From Theocolax elegans (lineage: Eukaryota; Arthropoda; Insecta; Hymenoptera; Cerocephalidae): a stretch of DNA of 64,000 nucleotides. Of this stretch, positions 53,001-64,000 are shown one piece after another. Position numbers and translations under genes: made by a program. The DNA lies in NCBI GenBank assembly GCA_026168455.1, contig CM047425.1, forward strand, positions 91,143,580 through 91,207,579. Reading direction: 5' to 3'. Each line of letters starts with the position of its first letter. The first letter of the stretch is position 1. Below the pieces are notes generated by a model. That model was given only the letters and a program-made list of their open reading frames with translations, was not told where the DNA came from and made no database searches.

Positions 53001-56000
53001 TTCGTGTCGGTGTCGTTAACGATGCGTTCCTGCGTTGTATTGACGCCGTCGCTTATATGAAAACGATAGAGATCGAACCGTGACGATAGTACAGGAGTTG
53101 GTGTGTAGCGTAATGTTAGTGAATCTGGCTGGTCGCGATCCACTACCACGACAACTTCCGATTGAATCAGCGGCACTGCGATAACAGTACAAAAAACCAT
53201 GATGAGATGCAAAATGCTGAGAATTAAACTCGAGCTAAGCAACAAGCTATTGTAGATGCGAAAACATCTAAGCCAACAAGAAAGCAAAAAAATAACATTA
53301 CCATAAATAAAATTTTGTACTTAGCATATGTTTACTATAAGCATTAGCATTTACTAAATGTTACTGTAAAATACAGCCATTTTTTTGTAAATAATTCTAT
53401 TGAATTCAATTACAAATAAATAATATTATTATAAATAGATACTATTACTCAAAGTAGACAATATGCTTATAAAATTTTTAAATATTTATTGATGTGATAT
53501 TAATGATTCTACTTCATGTATAATAGTTTTAGCTTGAGAATTACAAAGCGTTTGAAAATTAGAATTATTATGGATTTTATCACTTTTAAGCACTACGCTA
53601 CAATGCTTTATTAGTAACAATAGATTTTACGTTAATGCATTTACTAATATTTTGTTAGTATTACATTATACTTCTTGTTATTATTATATGCGATACGACA
53701 CTTACGAAAAAAAAATGTACCTTGATCTGTTCCCAGTTCCTTTTCACCTTTACAAGCGTTACGGGTGAGCATTGGAGAAAATCATATGTATTAATATTGG
53801 TGTGGCAACTGCGGTTTATAAGCAGGAGTGCAATAATAATTAATTACACGTATTTTAAATCTTAACATACTAGCTTATCCATATCAAAAGGTTCCACCCT
53901 TTTTCATGATCGATGTAGAACGAAATAGAGGTGGCGGTTGGAAAGTGGGCGGGAGGAGGAGGAGGGGGAAGGGTTAATTCCCTTATATCAGTAAGGACTT
54001 TCTATCGAATTTCTATCAATTGGACAGTTGCATTATGAAAAAAGGTGAATGTGAATTATATAATTATTTGTGATCGTTCTACTATTAGTTACTGAACCTG
54101 ATAAGTAAAAACATTAAAATAATTACATTTTTATTAATCATGCATTTGTTGAGTAAGTATTAGTGTATTAATAACTGATGACGCGGCAAAGATATAAAAG
54201 CTATATATTTACAATTGTGATTAGAGCTTCTTTGCCGCTTCATCATATCATTAGTTTGAAAAAATATTATATTAAAAAATAAATTCGTTAAGTGAATTTT
54301 CATAAGTGATTCATTAATGACTTTATAATTAGAGTAACTGAAGTTTTTGAAATACTATTAAATATAATGAAACTTAATATTCATATTTTCATACTGTAGG
54401 TAATGAGTTATATATATATAAAATGTATATAAATGAAACTTATGAAATAACTCACTCATAAACTGTAACCATTTATAATATACAAAAAGTGATTAATAAA
54501 GCAAAATAGATTAAAGAGTACTCGAATGGTTAACCACAATTAAAACATGCAGTTAAATATTTGCATTGTCTGCAATAAAGGAAAATATTAAACCAATTAT
54601 TTTTAAATATACAATAATTCACTAACTCGTGCGTGTCTTTAGACTTGTAGTATCACTGACAAGGTCGTACGATACCGTATAAACGGTAAAAACGTACTCC
54701 ATTCCTGGCATGAGATCGCCCACTAAAATTCTTTCGATATTATGACCTGTTACCGGGGATGTTGATGAACTTTCATCGTAACTAATACTTGACAGGTCGC
54801 TACTTGCTGTAACATTTTTCGCACGAACATTCTTTGGCATGTCCAAAGCCCACCATTTGAGTGCGTAATATTCTATCCTGCCTTCAGGCCGCGGCCACTC
54901 AAGAGTTACATTAGTCGAATCAACAACCGGCATAACATTTAGCACTGGATTTGGCCCTGAAATAATATAAATTAAAGATGAGGAATAATACTATTTACTT
55001 ATCATTATTATACTTATATTTGTATACATTTTTATTTGTTCGTCTTACTAAAAACGTGTAATAATGTTAACATGACAGTTGATATAGTATTTCCTTTAAA
55101 GTAAAATAGAAGTATTCGTTTTAAAATATATTTTTTACCTGTATACATTTCTAGCACCATATTTTGATTTAAAACGTACATATTGTTCATTCTACAAAAA
55201 CATTTTGTAAGATATTAAATGATGATTTCCATACTTTATAATAAAACACTTTCTATAATCAAATCTTTCAATTTTAATCAAAGAAACATGTTATTACACG
55301 TTACACATTTGAAATATAGCAAATTGTATCTTACAATGATTTTTATTATTTTTTATTGCCGATATCTGTCAGATACTTACGAATAGTGTGATTTACTTGA
55401 AGAGGACGAAGGCTCTCTACTCCAAAACTGACTGTATTTACTTGTATTGTATATCTTTCACCAGGAGTCATGTCAGCAACCTCAGCCTCTGTTTCTTTGA
55501 CACTCGGTAATTTCACCCAACGTGGATCATCCTCCGTTCGATATCTGATTGCGTATTCTGAAAATATTGAGTCGGTCGGAGCTTCCCAATGCACCAAAAC
55601 TGTGTTACTAGTTACTTTTTCGATACTGAGATTCCGGGGTGGATGTGGTACTGTGTATACAAACATTCATATTTATAACATTTATAATAACAATATAGAC
55701 TACTTTAATAATATTATAAAATACATTTTGAACATTTTTTTAAAAAGCTACCAGTAAGATAGACAAAAAAAAAGCAAATTGATTTCCCATTAAAGTTAAT
55801 TTATCTAACTGTCTTCAAATTATTTACAATTCATTTACATAAATCTACTTTTTAATGTGAGGTTATAAAAGTGCTCTTAATAAATAAGTATTATTATACA
55901 ATTAGATACGTTTGATATTCTTGTTAAAGGGGTTTTTGTCTTATTTTTTAAAATCAGAAATAATATTTTTATTTATTTACGCATATAAAACTTTATTCTT

Positions 56001-59000
56001 GATATAAGAATAAATGTTGCTGAGTTTATAAAAAAAAATACAAAATCAATTCTTTAACAAAGAAAAAGGCGACCAACATAATGTGTCTTCAAAACTTGTC
56101 CGGATTAAATAATAAAAACTAGACTTACAAACAGCTTGGAAATAGGCATGAGGCTCACTCCTCAAACCATGGCTAATTGCGAAAACCTTGACCTCGTAGC
56201 CAGCTCCGGGGTAAAGGTCCTCTAGGACAATATGGGACTCGGTTGTAAGCGTTGTTGCACTTTCGCCTGTGTCATTACGATTGTGTGTTACTTCGAATTT
56301 TTCTTGTCGCGAATTCACGTCGCTTTTCCAGGAAATATTTAAGCCTTTCTCGATTGATTTAAGATCTTCAATTATAGGACTGGATGGTTTTGTCACCTGG
56401 TACAATATCGTTTCGTTCGACTCAATTTTATTACTAATTGCTTGGACAATTATAGAATAATTTCGACCTGGCAGTAGAGCTTCCAACGTTATCTAAAAAA
56501 TTAAATAAGATATATTTATTATCATTTATTATAATATTGATCATAATTGAAAGTATGTTGTCTTATTTAATTTATTAATTCTTCACAAATCAATAATAAA
56601 TAAATAAAATTCTGTGTGTATTTGAATCTTACAGAATCTAACAAAAATTAATTATTCATACTACATTAATGATTTAAGAAATGTTTTTAAGGTAGTTATA
56701 TTGATAGAAATTTTTTCATTTCAAAATATTATAAAACTTTACCTGATTACAATAAGTTATTTAAGTGATGAAAATTATTATTTAAAAAAACAAAAACATT
56801 TAGTATACATAACCATTAATAAAATCCATATTTGTAATTTTGAACGTGTATTGTAGGTAATGATATTTAAAAAATTATCAAGTGACCTTTGAATAAAACG
56901 GATGACCTCTTAGCATAATATTGTCTGTTTAATCATAATAAAGACAAAGAATCTTTCTACGATTTTCTCCTGTATGATCAGTTTAATTAACATAATGACT
57001 GCTGATATAGTGACTTTTTACATTACAAGAATTTATATATTATTCTATGCACGCCTTATATTGAAAAGCAAAAAATATAGTGGTCGATATTTAGAAGAAG
57101 GTCGTGTATTGTATTTTTATCATACTTTAAATAAAGTTTCTATAATGCATAATAAAGTTTTTTCGTGTAATTTATTAAATTAGTTAAATAAGAACTTAGA
57201 ATTTGAACACACTAAGTTATTTTTTAAAAATTCTAAAATTTAAAAAAAATAAATTGTTATAATAATTCCAATAAAAGTTTTATTCAACAATATTATTTAC
57301 CCTTGTTTTATTTGTCGTTAAAACATTACTGTCGCCTCCAATAGTAGCTTCAACTTCATGATATTGCACTTTATAAGAATCTTGGGTACTAATATTTTCT
57401 GGAATCCAAGAAACCTCGACCATCCAAGTCTTTTCATCAATTTCTGCTCGAAGATCACGAACTGGTAACGGCCCTGTAATAGTAACATAATGTTAATAAA
57501 TAGTTCTTTGAAATAATAGAATTTTTTAAAATCTACTAAAATATCGCAATTTATGATTCAATTTGAAAAAAATATATTATATAGAATTTTCTTTGAAGTA
57601 TTGAAGTATAAAATTCGATAAATGAAAATAAAAATAATTGTTTGAAGTAAAAATTTACAAACTTTCTAAAAAGTTAGAGGAGTCTAGACTACGTATCGCA
57701 TTACTATAGCTCGTGTAATCTCAAACCAATCGAATGAAATCCTATCAGTGTCACGAGACTAAGTACGCTTGGTGAATAAAAAAATATACGATTCAATACG
57801 ATCAGTTTAGTTATGATGCATGTATTAAAAATTAAAAACGTTAACTAAATCGTATTAAAAATATATAAAAATAAATAAACATACTAAAAGTTGTTGATTT
57901 TTTATTACGGTAAGTATGTAATTTATTTTATAGATCATAGTATAAATTATTTCAGATACCATGCGATTTTTTTCTTTTTTTTTTTGAAAAGGTCGGTGAT
58001 AAAAAAATATATGTAATAATATTAAAGTTTAAAGTAATTAACGCGAAATGTACGCATGATATTAATAAATAATGTAATAATAAATAATGAATTTTTAAAT
58101 ATCGTGCAGAATAAATATTCATTTATTTTCTAATTGAAGAGCTGCTATATCTATTTAACGTATATCTTAAACGATTAGTGAAAGATAAAAGCGAATACAA
58201 AAATAGATATAAGAAAAAGAATATGTGAAAAAAGAAGAATACTAACTAAGCGTTACGTCTTTGCTCGCCGGCCAGCTGGAGACCTTGCCAGAGAAGGTTT
58301 TAACGACGACCTGATAAGTCTTGCCTGGCTCGAGGTCCTTGAACTCCCATCGACACTCGTCTTCGCGATTACGCGTCACCGGGGCAAAACGTCGATTTCC
58401 AGCCAACGAAATCTGGTACTTGTCGAATTCGGAACTTCCATTTGGTGGCGACCAGTATACCCGAAACGATGTTGATGTCACCGATGAGTTGTCGAAGGTG
58501 ACGTTCAATGGTCGTAATGGCACCGTTCGATATTGGGCAGTTGTAGGTGCCGACGTCTCGTCTTCGGAAACCGTTTGTACAGAGATGTTATATGCTCGAC
58601 CTGTACAATACATCAATGTCAATCATTGTACAATATACATTTTAAATAGTAAATCAAAAATAAATAATTTATATAGTGTATAGAAAAAAAAATTTAGCGA
58701 TTACATTGAATTACTTAAAAAATATTTATTTAAATCAAAAGAACTGTATTATACTGAGAAAATATTTGTTAATTTCAATTAAATAATTTATCAAATATAT
58801 TCATTTAATAATCTTATTGAATCTACTAAATTTTTTCTGTGGAAAATAAAGTAAAATCAAGGTGACGGAAATAAGGGATCAATTAAAGAAAAACGAACAT
58901 TATTAAGTTATCGGAGAACTCAATTAGATGCATAAGAAGCTTACCGGGAATAAGTCCTTTGAAAGCTGCCTGAGCTGGTCCTGGGGGTTCCGATTCCTTC

Positions 59001-62000
59001 TCAATATAAAGGACGGATTCAGCGGCATCTTGAGGATCTATGCTAACTTTATAATAAGTGTAAATTCCAGCTGGATAAGGCGGTTGCCAAAGGACAAGGA
59101 GCGTCGTCTCGTTACGGAACCAAACGATAAACTTTCCTGGAGTATTTGGCTCTGAAATAAATACGCATTCTTTGCATTCTATCCACAATCGTATGTAAAT
59201 ACACATATTTTATTATTATTCTTCTAATATTTTTGTTTGTTTATTTTATAATGTATAATTTGAGACGAAGAACAATTACGTCAGAGAGTAATACAAATGT
59301 TTAATTACTCATAATAACATTAATCATACGAATAGTCCAACATTTTATTTGCTGCGGGCAACGTAATAATAAATTATATACCTAACAAATAAATGTTAAT
59401 TTATTCGGTTATATAATAGAAATGCGGTTAAAAATAATGTGGAGTAGGTGGGTATATTTTAAAAATAGATTAATTAAAATATAATGTCGATCGCTTCATC
59501 TATATAAATCTAGTGATTTATTATTCAATTTAAAAGAATTTTCTCTTTAAAATGAGAGAAAATGCATCAATTTTGAGTAAAATATCGTTCAAAATTAAAA
59601 TACAAGTATATTTTCTCTTTTTTCCAAGAGAAAGTGTACTAATCTTAACGAACGTTTTAATAAAAATGCGTGGAGCGATACAGCATATCGCGTCACATTT
59701 TCATTTTAATGACATTAGTTATCCGAATATAAAATTTGTTATATATCAAACCACGTGGTATAAGAGAAAATTAATTATTTAATCAACAGTAAACGCATCG
59801 AGTAATTAATTTTCATTGAAATCTCTAAACCGTAAAAGAAAAAAAGAAAGGACACATCGTCTCGATCATTTCTCCGCATTATGCAGCTTGCCAGTGTATA
59901 ATTAAAAAAGCCACACGAATAAGAAGTGAGTTTGACTAAGGATAAGTTTGAACGACAATTAACGGTGAATACAAAGGATATAATTACTAACTTGTGGTAA
60001 AGTTCCTGCTGGTGTACGCGACGCTCTCCTTGGTGTCGAGAACCGTGAAGAGCTGGAGGGAGTAGGTAGCGCCAGGCGTGAGGTCGCGAAGCGTATAGGG
60101 CGCGGCATCGGCCGGTATTACGCTTGTCCATGGGTTACTCGCGTCATTGAAGCTTTGAACACGAAGTCGGAAGCCAGAATAATTACCGTGCCTTGGTGGT
60201 TCCCAGTATACTACCGCTGATTTCCCATTTTTCACCGAGACGGTCAAGTTTGATGGTGGATCCGGTGCTGGAAACACAATTTTTAAAATAAGTAATCACT
60301 CGTTATGTAGATTCTACATACAACTTATTCTTTTTAGTTTTTGTATTTTCTAATACAAATTACATCAATTATAAATGGTTATTGTTATAATCATAGTAAA
60401 TAAAAGTATTCGTTAGTTATAAATAAAAAAAAATCAAATTTCAACTCTTTTTTTATTCATTTAACGTACGTAGGTAAGATATGAAAGATCGACAACGATA
60501 TTTGGAGTTGTGTACAAAATTATAATAATAAAAGTCTAATGAACATAAATTTTAACATTATATACTGTAGAAATAGAAGCCATGTGGAGTACGTGAGATA
60601 TATATGTTAACAATGTGCCCAAGTGACGTAATAGTCTTCACCGCAATCGAATCTCGTAAGGAAAGGGTGTGATTCTAAAGATCTATAATGCCATTTCAAA
60701 CTACTTAGAGTAAACGGACAATTGTTAATTCTCCAACGTACCGATATAGGTAAAGTGCAAAGAGGATTAGTTACATTAAAATCAATAATAGCTCAAAACT
60801 GTAAAAAAAATAATTCTCCAAATAATTTGCATGTCTATAATTATTATTGTATAACAAAGATACTTATATTATCTCCACATATTATATGTAGAATATAACT
60901 GTATTTAAATGTTACTATAGAATATAGATATACTCTTGTGAGTACAATGGTTTAAATACAATTGTTATAATAGAGTTTCGTGCATATATATAGCTTTGTC
61001 ATCGATAAATTGTATATTAGTATATATATTGGAGTTCATTGGCTAACTAAGTCGAGATACATACACTGTATATACGACGTTTCATTATTAATGAATGATA
61101 GTGGTATTAAATTGCCAAGTGTTCGTTGACTCTTAAGCTCAGTATGCTTATCCATATAAAATGAGATTCCACGTATCAAAATAAAATCAATGTAGAAGAA
61201 GCTATTGCAGCTAAGGATCTCTTGGGCGAGGTCAATAACACGAAGCAAACCAAGTGCTTGAGATATTAAAAGTTTCATTTAAGAATTTAATTTACACGAT
61301 TGGCTGAAGTACCGTGTAAAATTAAAAAATATGTAATAAAAATTTAATAAACGCTTGCAAATAGTAAATATTACATTACAGATTGCAAGCACCAAGGTAC
61401 ATTTAGTATATAAAACATCTTATGCTTCCATTAAAGAAACTTAATGTGGCCAATATATATTCATGTATAATAATAAAAGTGGTTAATTTTTACAAGAATT
61501 GGAAAAAAAATATATATATGTATATAATATATTTATTCATGGAAGTCATAGCACAATGACTTAACTTTCCAAACTTTCGAATTTGTACCGACTTTCTGTT
61601 ATAACGGTAGTACTTGAAACTCTTCAATTTAATGAGATATATCTTAATTAAAGAAAATTTTGTTGGATGATGCTAAATTTTTCTATAATACGGTAGATGA
61701 TTAGTCAACACGTATTTATCATATGCTTAGTATCCAATCGGTAACAAATAATAGTTTTATGTTTATGAAAGTGTTTTAAATGTAATTTACCGATTGATAA
61801 AAATAGGTGATGAGCGGCTTTCTAAATGGATATATCGGTGCCAAAAGTTAGGGTTACTGTAATATGTTTTTACGCTCAATTCTACGAAAATAATGATGCT
61901 TATACAATGATTGTCTGTATCGCTATTCTGGTGCCTGTCACATTTACCCTCTTATTAATAAAATAAAATGAAATATTATAGTTTAAATTTTTATTAATCA

Positions 62001-63980
62001 ATTCATTACAGTTAAATAAAATCTATTGGTTTGTACTAATAAAGTTTATTACCAAAAAAAATGTGTGCATATTTTATATGCCTAAATAAATTGTTAAAAT
62101 ATTTACATTTATGGAAAATTCAATCATTCGTATGTATATACTGCAGTCTATAATTGATTGTTGATTATACAACTAATTACTTACAGCCAAAATATTGTAA
62201 AGAAATATATAACGTTAATCAAAGGAATTAGAAGTTTTGATGACACAAAGGAATCTCACGTTTCAAGCGTGTCAAGTCGAAAAACAAGAACTTGGCCTGT
62301 ATAGCGAATATTTAGGTTAAAATTCGTCCCGTTTACCGGTCACATAGGCTCGGGCGCTCGCACACACGCGAGCTCATCAATTCTTATCTAGTACAGTGTA
62401 TTTTGAAACGGGTGGGTTTAGCCGCGACATTTAGTCCCGAGAAAATTGACATCATCGAGCACAGAGCGGCGCGCCGCATGACCCAGAAGCGAAATTTCGC
62501 TTATTCGAGCAGGCATAGCAGGCATACAATCGCGTCGAGTAACCAGACCTCGTTTTCACGAAACTCGTCCGCGAGTCGAACAAAAGAATTACGGAAGAAT
62601 GATAGGCATGCGTAACCATATAGTTGTATATGATGAAACGTTTTATATCAAATGGTCTTTGATAGTGTCGTTTATGACCACTTTTCTCTCCCTATGTCTA
62701 ATCGTCCTTGCATTCACTTTTCTATGTCAATGTGCCTGTAAATTCATTGGAAAACTTTTAATTTATGTATATTCACAAATATTTATTATATTTAAATGTA
62801 TATCACATTTAAGTAATGCAAGTAAATTTCATCACTAAGTATTTATCAATGGTATAATTTGGGTTATTTATGGTTCTATCACCTTAATGCATTTTAACAA
62901 AAAAAATTAACACATAATTATTGTTAAATAGTCCCGCGAAACGTCGTCCCGTAATAAATAGCATAATTTGAAACGATGTCACACAAATCCAAATGACACT
63001 GACAAATGGAGAAAGCTAACTGGCTAATGAAGATGTTAGAAGGGAATGTAGGTGTTGTTCAATTATGTAAATGATTAGTATGTTATTAATATAATAATCG
63101 TTCTCTAGGTTTTTGGAGCATTAAAATATTGTCGTTACACGATATGCACAGACAGTAACGTTTAATGTAAAAATGCTTGTCATAAAAAATATAGATGTTA
63201 CATATTTAAGAATAAAAATTTTAAATAATTTGTACTTTACCCTAAATTATTTAATTGCATTATAACAATTGATTAATAATAAGTACCGAAATTTGAAAAA
63301 TTTGAAATTAATTAAGAATCAATACTAAATACGCGCTTTAAAAAGTATAATTAACAATCAAATTTATCTTTGTAAAGTATGATTTTACGATTTGCTGGAT
63401 AAGTTATACAATTCGACAATAATATCACGTAAATTAAGATACATACGATTATTAATAAATGTAACCGTATCACGTTCATCTTATCGTATTATTATATAAA
63501 TATTAAATTGAATAGATTATACAAACTCGTTGTTTATAAATGTTATAAGTATACAGTATCTTATTTTGTTAAACTACCCACTCATTAATTGGTATTACTT
63601 ATTTTATACAACGATATAAATTTATTATTAGAATAAGTGTATATATCTATTTCTAACAGGAATGTTGTAGCAATTATATCTATATATGTGGCCCGTAACA
63701 CAAATTTCAACGATGTTGAAAAATTGGACTTACGAGTAGTGATGGATGCCGTCCAGGTGAGCCAGTCGTGTAGCGTATCGTTGTTATAATAAAGCCAGTA
63801 CTCGTAACGAGTGCCAGGTAAACCATCGCTAAACTTGATGACATCGCCGATCTCCGAGGAAGCGATCGTCGTGTTAGGAGGCGGATATCCGATTCCCGGA
63901 GTATAATCCAGTCGATACCATGACCCGAGTTGACTCAAGTTACCTGGAATCTCGATTGCTAGGTCTGCCGATCTCGTCAC
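43989..63980 (-). CDS. Ptp10D: Receptor-type tyrosine phosphatase 10D (17 coding exons)
   Basis: A type I membrane protein that removes phosphate from tyrosines. In Drosophila PTP10D acts in axon guidance and in limiting receptor tyrosine kinase signalling in tracheal tubes. Exons in transcript order: 63980-63734, 60267-59992, 59151-58945, 58600-58247, 57473-57301, 56492-56129, 55650-55381, 54956-54627, 53175-52897, 52463-52054, 51033-50656, 49446-49254, 48615-48447, 47811-47559, 46720-46463, 46120-45736 and 44020-43989. They total 4578 bp, exactly 1526 codons with the stop. Visible are twelve fibronectin III repeats (residues 1-1160), a membrane helix (about 1166-1188) followed by RRRR, and one PTP domain (about 1218-1515). 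The WPD loop has Asp 1404 and the signature [11 protein letters not shown] has Cys 1436. The end reads [12 protein letters not shown], a PTP10D-type terminus. The signal-peptide exon lies beyond the right edge. The paralogue PTP4E, formed within flies, is a less apt name. Confidence 0.95.
45025..45126 (-). CDS. Ptp10D: Ptp10D candidate alternative cassette exon
   Basis: It lies between the last two Ptp10D exons, with acceptor GAATTTAG and donor GTAATT. It is 102 bp, a multiple of three. Joined to the upstream exon (phase 1) it reads [20 protein letters not shown], then EKER and a stop at TGA 45055-45053, giving a different hydrophilic C-terminus. Skipping it gives [10 protein letters not shown]. 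The frame beginning GAA AGA is also open throughout and strongly basic but is out of phase with the known exon. Splice-site quality and composition support it; there is no homology support. Confidence 0.45.
45736..46120 (-). CDS. Ptp10D: Ptp10D exon 16: catalytic half of the PTP domain
   Basis: It opens [20 protein letters not shown]; the general-acid aspartate of the WPD loop is at 46072-46070. The P-loop [11 protein letters not shown] follows, with the nucleophilic cysteine codon at 45976-45974. The Q-loop motif [18 protein letters not shown] closes the domain. All catalytic residues are intact, so this is an active phosphatase, not a pseudo-enzyme. It ends GAA G before GTAGTG. Confidence 0.97.
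46463..46720 (-). CDS. Ptp10D: Ptp10D exon 15: PTP domain centre
   Basis: 86 codons starting and ending on codon boundaries. It reads [20 protein letters not shown], then [19 protein letters not shown] and a segment ending FMLRR. TQGP and FWRM are standard PTP-fold motifs. The donor is GTAAGT. Confidence 0.97.
47559..47811 (-). CDS. Ptp10D: Ptp10D exon 14: start of the PTP domain
   Basis: It begins by completing a serine codon and reads [20 protein letters not shown], the juxtamembrane entry. [13 protein letters not shown] and the phosphotyrosine-recognition loop [17 protein letters not shown] follow. It ends DYINANYVP before GTGAGC. Confidence 0.97.
48447..48615 (-). CDS. Ptp10D: Ptp10D exon 13: transmembrane helix
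   Basis: Reads [20 protein letters not shown], then [12 protein letters not shown]. This is one membrane helix of about 23 residues with a basic stop-transfer cluster on the cytoplasmic side. [10 protein letters not shown] leads into the phosphatase domain. The donor is GTAATG. Confidence 0.95.
49254..49446 (-). CDS. Ptp10D: Ptp10D exon 12: last fibronectin III repeat and stalk
   Basis: Reads [20 protein letters not shown], two cysteine-containing turns ([15 protein letters not shown]), then [20 protein letters not shown] and the end of repeat 12. It is the membrane-proximal part of the ectodomain. Confidence 0.94.
50656..51033 (-). CDS. Ptp10D: Ptp10D exon 11: fibronectin III repeats 11 and 12 (part)
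   Basis: 126 codons with both borders on codon boundaries. It opens [20 protein letters not shown], then the repeat signature [30 protein letters not shown] begins repeat 12, and [20 protein letters not shown] is strongly conserved in PTP10D. It is GC-rich in its first 170 bp. Confidence 0.95.
52054..52463 (-). CDS. Ptp10D: Ptp10D exon 10: fibronectin III repeats 10 and 11 (part)
   Basis: It completes tyrosine and reads [35 protein letters not shown], and the repeat end [19 protein letters not shown]. Repeat 11 begins at [19 protein letters not shown]. The donor is GTATGC. Confidence 0.95.
52897..53175 (-). CDS. Ptp10D: Ptp10D exon 9: fibronectin III repeat 9
   Basis: It reads [19 protein letters not shown], then [20 protein letters not shown], the usual end of a repeat, and stops in phase 1 before GTGAGT. 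The left splice border is TATCGCAG. A frame reading through upstream of it is intronic. Confidence 0.93.
53721..53747 (-). CDS. Ptp10D: Possible 27-bp Ptp10D microexon
   Basis: Between exons 8 and 9, 27 bases lie between AAAG and GTACAT. If included they keep the reading frame and add about nine residues (SEKELGTDQ) at the join of repeats 8 and 9. Microexons of this kind occur in other receptor phosphatases. The pyrimidine tract is weak, so it may be chance. Confidence 0.25.
54627..54956 (-). CDS. Ptp10D: Ptp10D exon 8: fibronectin III repeat 8
   Basis: It reads [34 protein letters not shown], and the closing [20 protein letters not shown]. It contains several N-glycosylation sites. It ends one base into a codon before the GTTAGT donor. 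Confidence 0.94.
55381..55650 (-). CDS. Ptp10D: Ptp10D exon 7: fibronectin III repeat 7
   Basis: Reads [39 protein letters not shown], then [21 protein letters not shown] single exon encodes one complete repeat. It ends in a split arginine codon before GTAAGT. Confidence 0.95.
56129..56492 (-). CDS. Ptp10D: Ptp10D exon 6: fibronectin III repeats 5 (end) and 6
   Basis: Begins [20 protein letters not shown], the end of repeat 5. Repeat 6 follows, from [20 protein letters not shown] to [20 protein letters not shown]. It ends FQAV plus one base before GTAAGT. Confidence 0.93.
57301..57473 (-). CDS. Ptp10D: Ptp10D exon 5: first half of fibronectin III repeat 5
   Basis: This 173-bp exon has no internal ATG and is easy to miss. 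It reads [40 protein letters not shown] and ends NKTR before GTAAAT. Phase matches on both sides, and the typical tryptophan of the repeat core is present. Confidence 0.92.
58247..58600 (-). CDS. Ptp10D: Ptp10D exon 4: fibronectin III repeats 3 (end) and 4
   Basis: It opens by completing glycine, then [20 protein letters not shown] closes repeat 3. Repeat 4 runs from [20 protein letters not shown] to [20 protein letters not shown]. It is markedly GC-richer than its introns. The donor is GTTAGT. Confidence 0.95.
58945..59151 (-). CDS. Ptp10D: Ptp10D exon 3: first half of fibronectin III repeat 3
   Basis: Reads [38 protein letters not shown] and ends FKGLIPG before GTAAGC, with the glycine codon split into exon 4. 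Confidence 0.94.
59992..60267 (-). CDS. Ptp10D: Ptp10D exon 2: fibronectin III repeat 2
   Basis: One complete repeat: [39 protein letters not shown], then [20 protein letters not shown]. It ends NFTT plus one base before GTTAGT. Confidence 0.95.
60268..63733. other. Large Ptp10D intron between repeats 1 and 2
   Basis: About 3.5 kb of mostly AT-rich intron. The exception is 62330-62620, which is GC- and CpG-rich and carries plus-strand open frames described separately. Nothing else coding was recognised. Confidence 0.6.
62330..62838 (+). other. GC-rich island with two plus-strand open frames, possible nested transcript
   Basis: In the first Ptp10D intron visible here, on the opposite strand, a CpG-rich block of about 290 bp carries an arginine/serine-rich frame (62403-62615, with [16 protein letters not shown]). 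It overlaps a second frame from ATG 62599 (to 62838) that predicts one hydrophobic helix ([20 protein letters not shown]). The two are in different frames. AT-rich DNA easily yields hydrophobic frames, so the second may be chance. The block may instead be an internal promoter or 5'UTR. No family is recognised. Confidence 0.25.
63734..63980 (-). CDS. Ptp10D: Ptp10D first exon in window: fibronectin III repeat 1
   Basis: It starts on a codon boundary after TTTATATAG with [20 protein letters not shown] and continues [20 protein letters not shown]. The repeat end is [20 protein letters not shown]. It ends ITT plus one base before GTAAGT. The initiator methionine and signal peptide must lie to the right of the window. 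Confidence 0.92.
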
Positions 63981-64000
63981 CTATATAAAACCAAACCATC

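Noticed and set aside
1..64000. CRISPR arrays, phage genes, bacterial operons, rRNA operon, complete tRNA genes
   Set aside because: None seen. The spliced metazoan genes and composition show nuclear insect DNA. tRNA detection by eye is weak, so a short tRNA could have been missed.

Overview
The window is AT-rich nuclear DNA from an insect, most likely a hymenopteran. The evidence is the gene content, spliceosomal introns with GT..AG borders, and long AT-rich introns with microsatellites. The order is inferred, not proven. Two conserved nervous-system genes could be rebuilt exon by exon, with reading phase agreeing across every junction. A third, unrecognised gene lies between them.

Layout. 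Positions 1-14578 hold no convincing exon; this is probably 5' flank or a long 5' intron of the first gene. It contains a 5S-rRNA-derived SINE at 2726-3150 with a 19-bp target-site duplication, microsatellites and a few GC-richer islands. Positions 14579-33824 (+) carry ten exons of a cys-loop ligand-gated channel subunit of the GRD type: about 527 residues with all four membrane helices, but lacking the first exon (start codon and part of the signal peptide). Its third intron holds a 994-bp near-palindromic fold-back element, and its fourth a 267-bp multi-hairpin element with a 15-bp duplication.

Positions 37550-40274 (+) hold two or three exons of an unrecognised basic protein. It carries spaced copies of a short motif, (S/T)-L-x-R-M-L-(R/K). 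Positions 40275-43988 are a convergent intergenic region and the probable 3'UTR of the next gene.

Positions 43989-63980 (-) carry seventeen coding exons of the receptor tyrosine phosphatase PTP10D: 1525 residues after the missing signal-peptide exon. There are twelve fibronectin type III repeats, one membrane helix and one tyrosine phosphatase domain with an intact [11 protein letters not shown] signature. A 102-bp cassette exon (45025-45126) and a possible 27-bp microexon (53721-53747) suggest alternative splicing.

How they work. GRD is a GABA-receptor-family subunit; with LCCH3 it forms cation-permeable channels in flies. PTP10D is an axonal and tracheal receptor phosphatase. They are neighbours here but not known to act in one pathway. 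No operon, CRISPR array, phage or intact transposase gene was seen.
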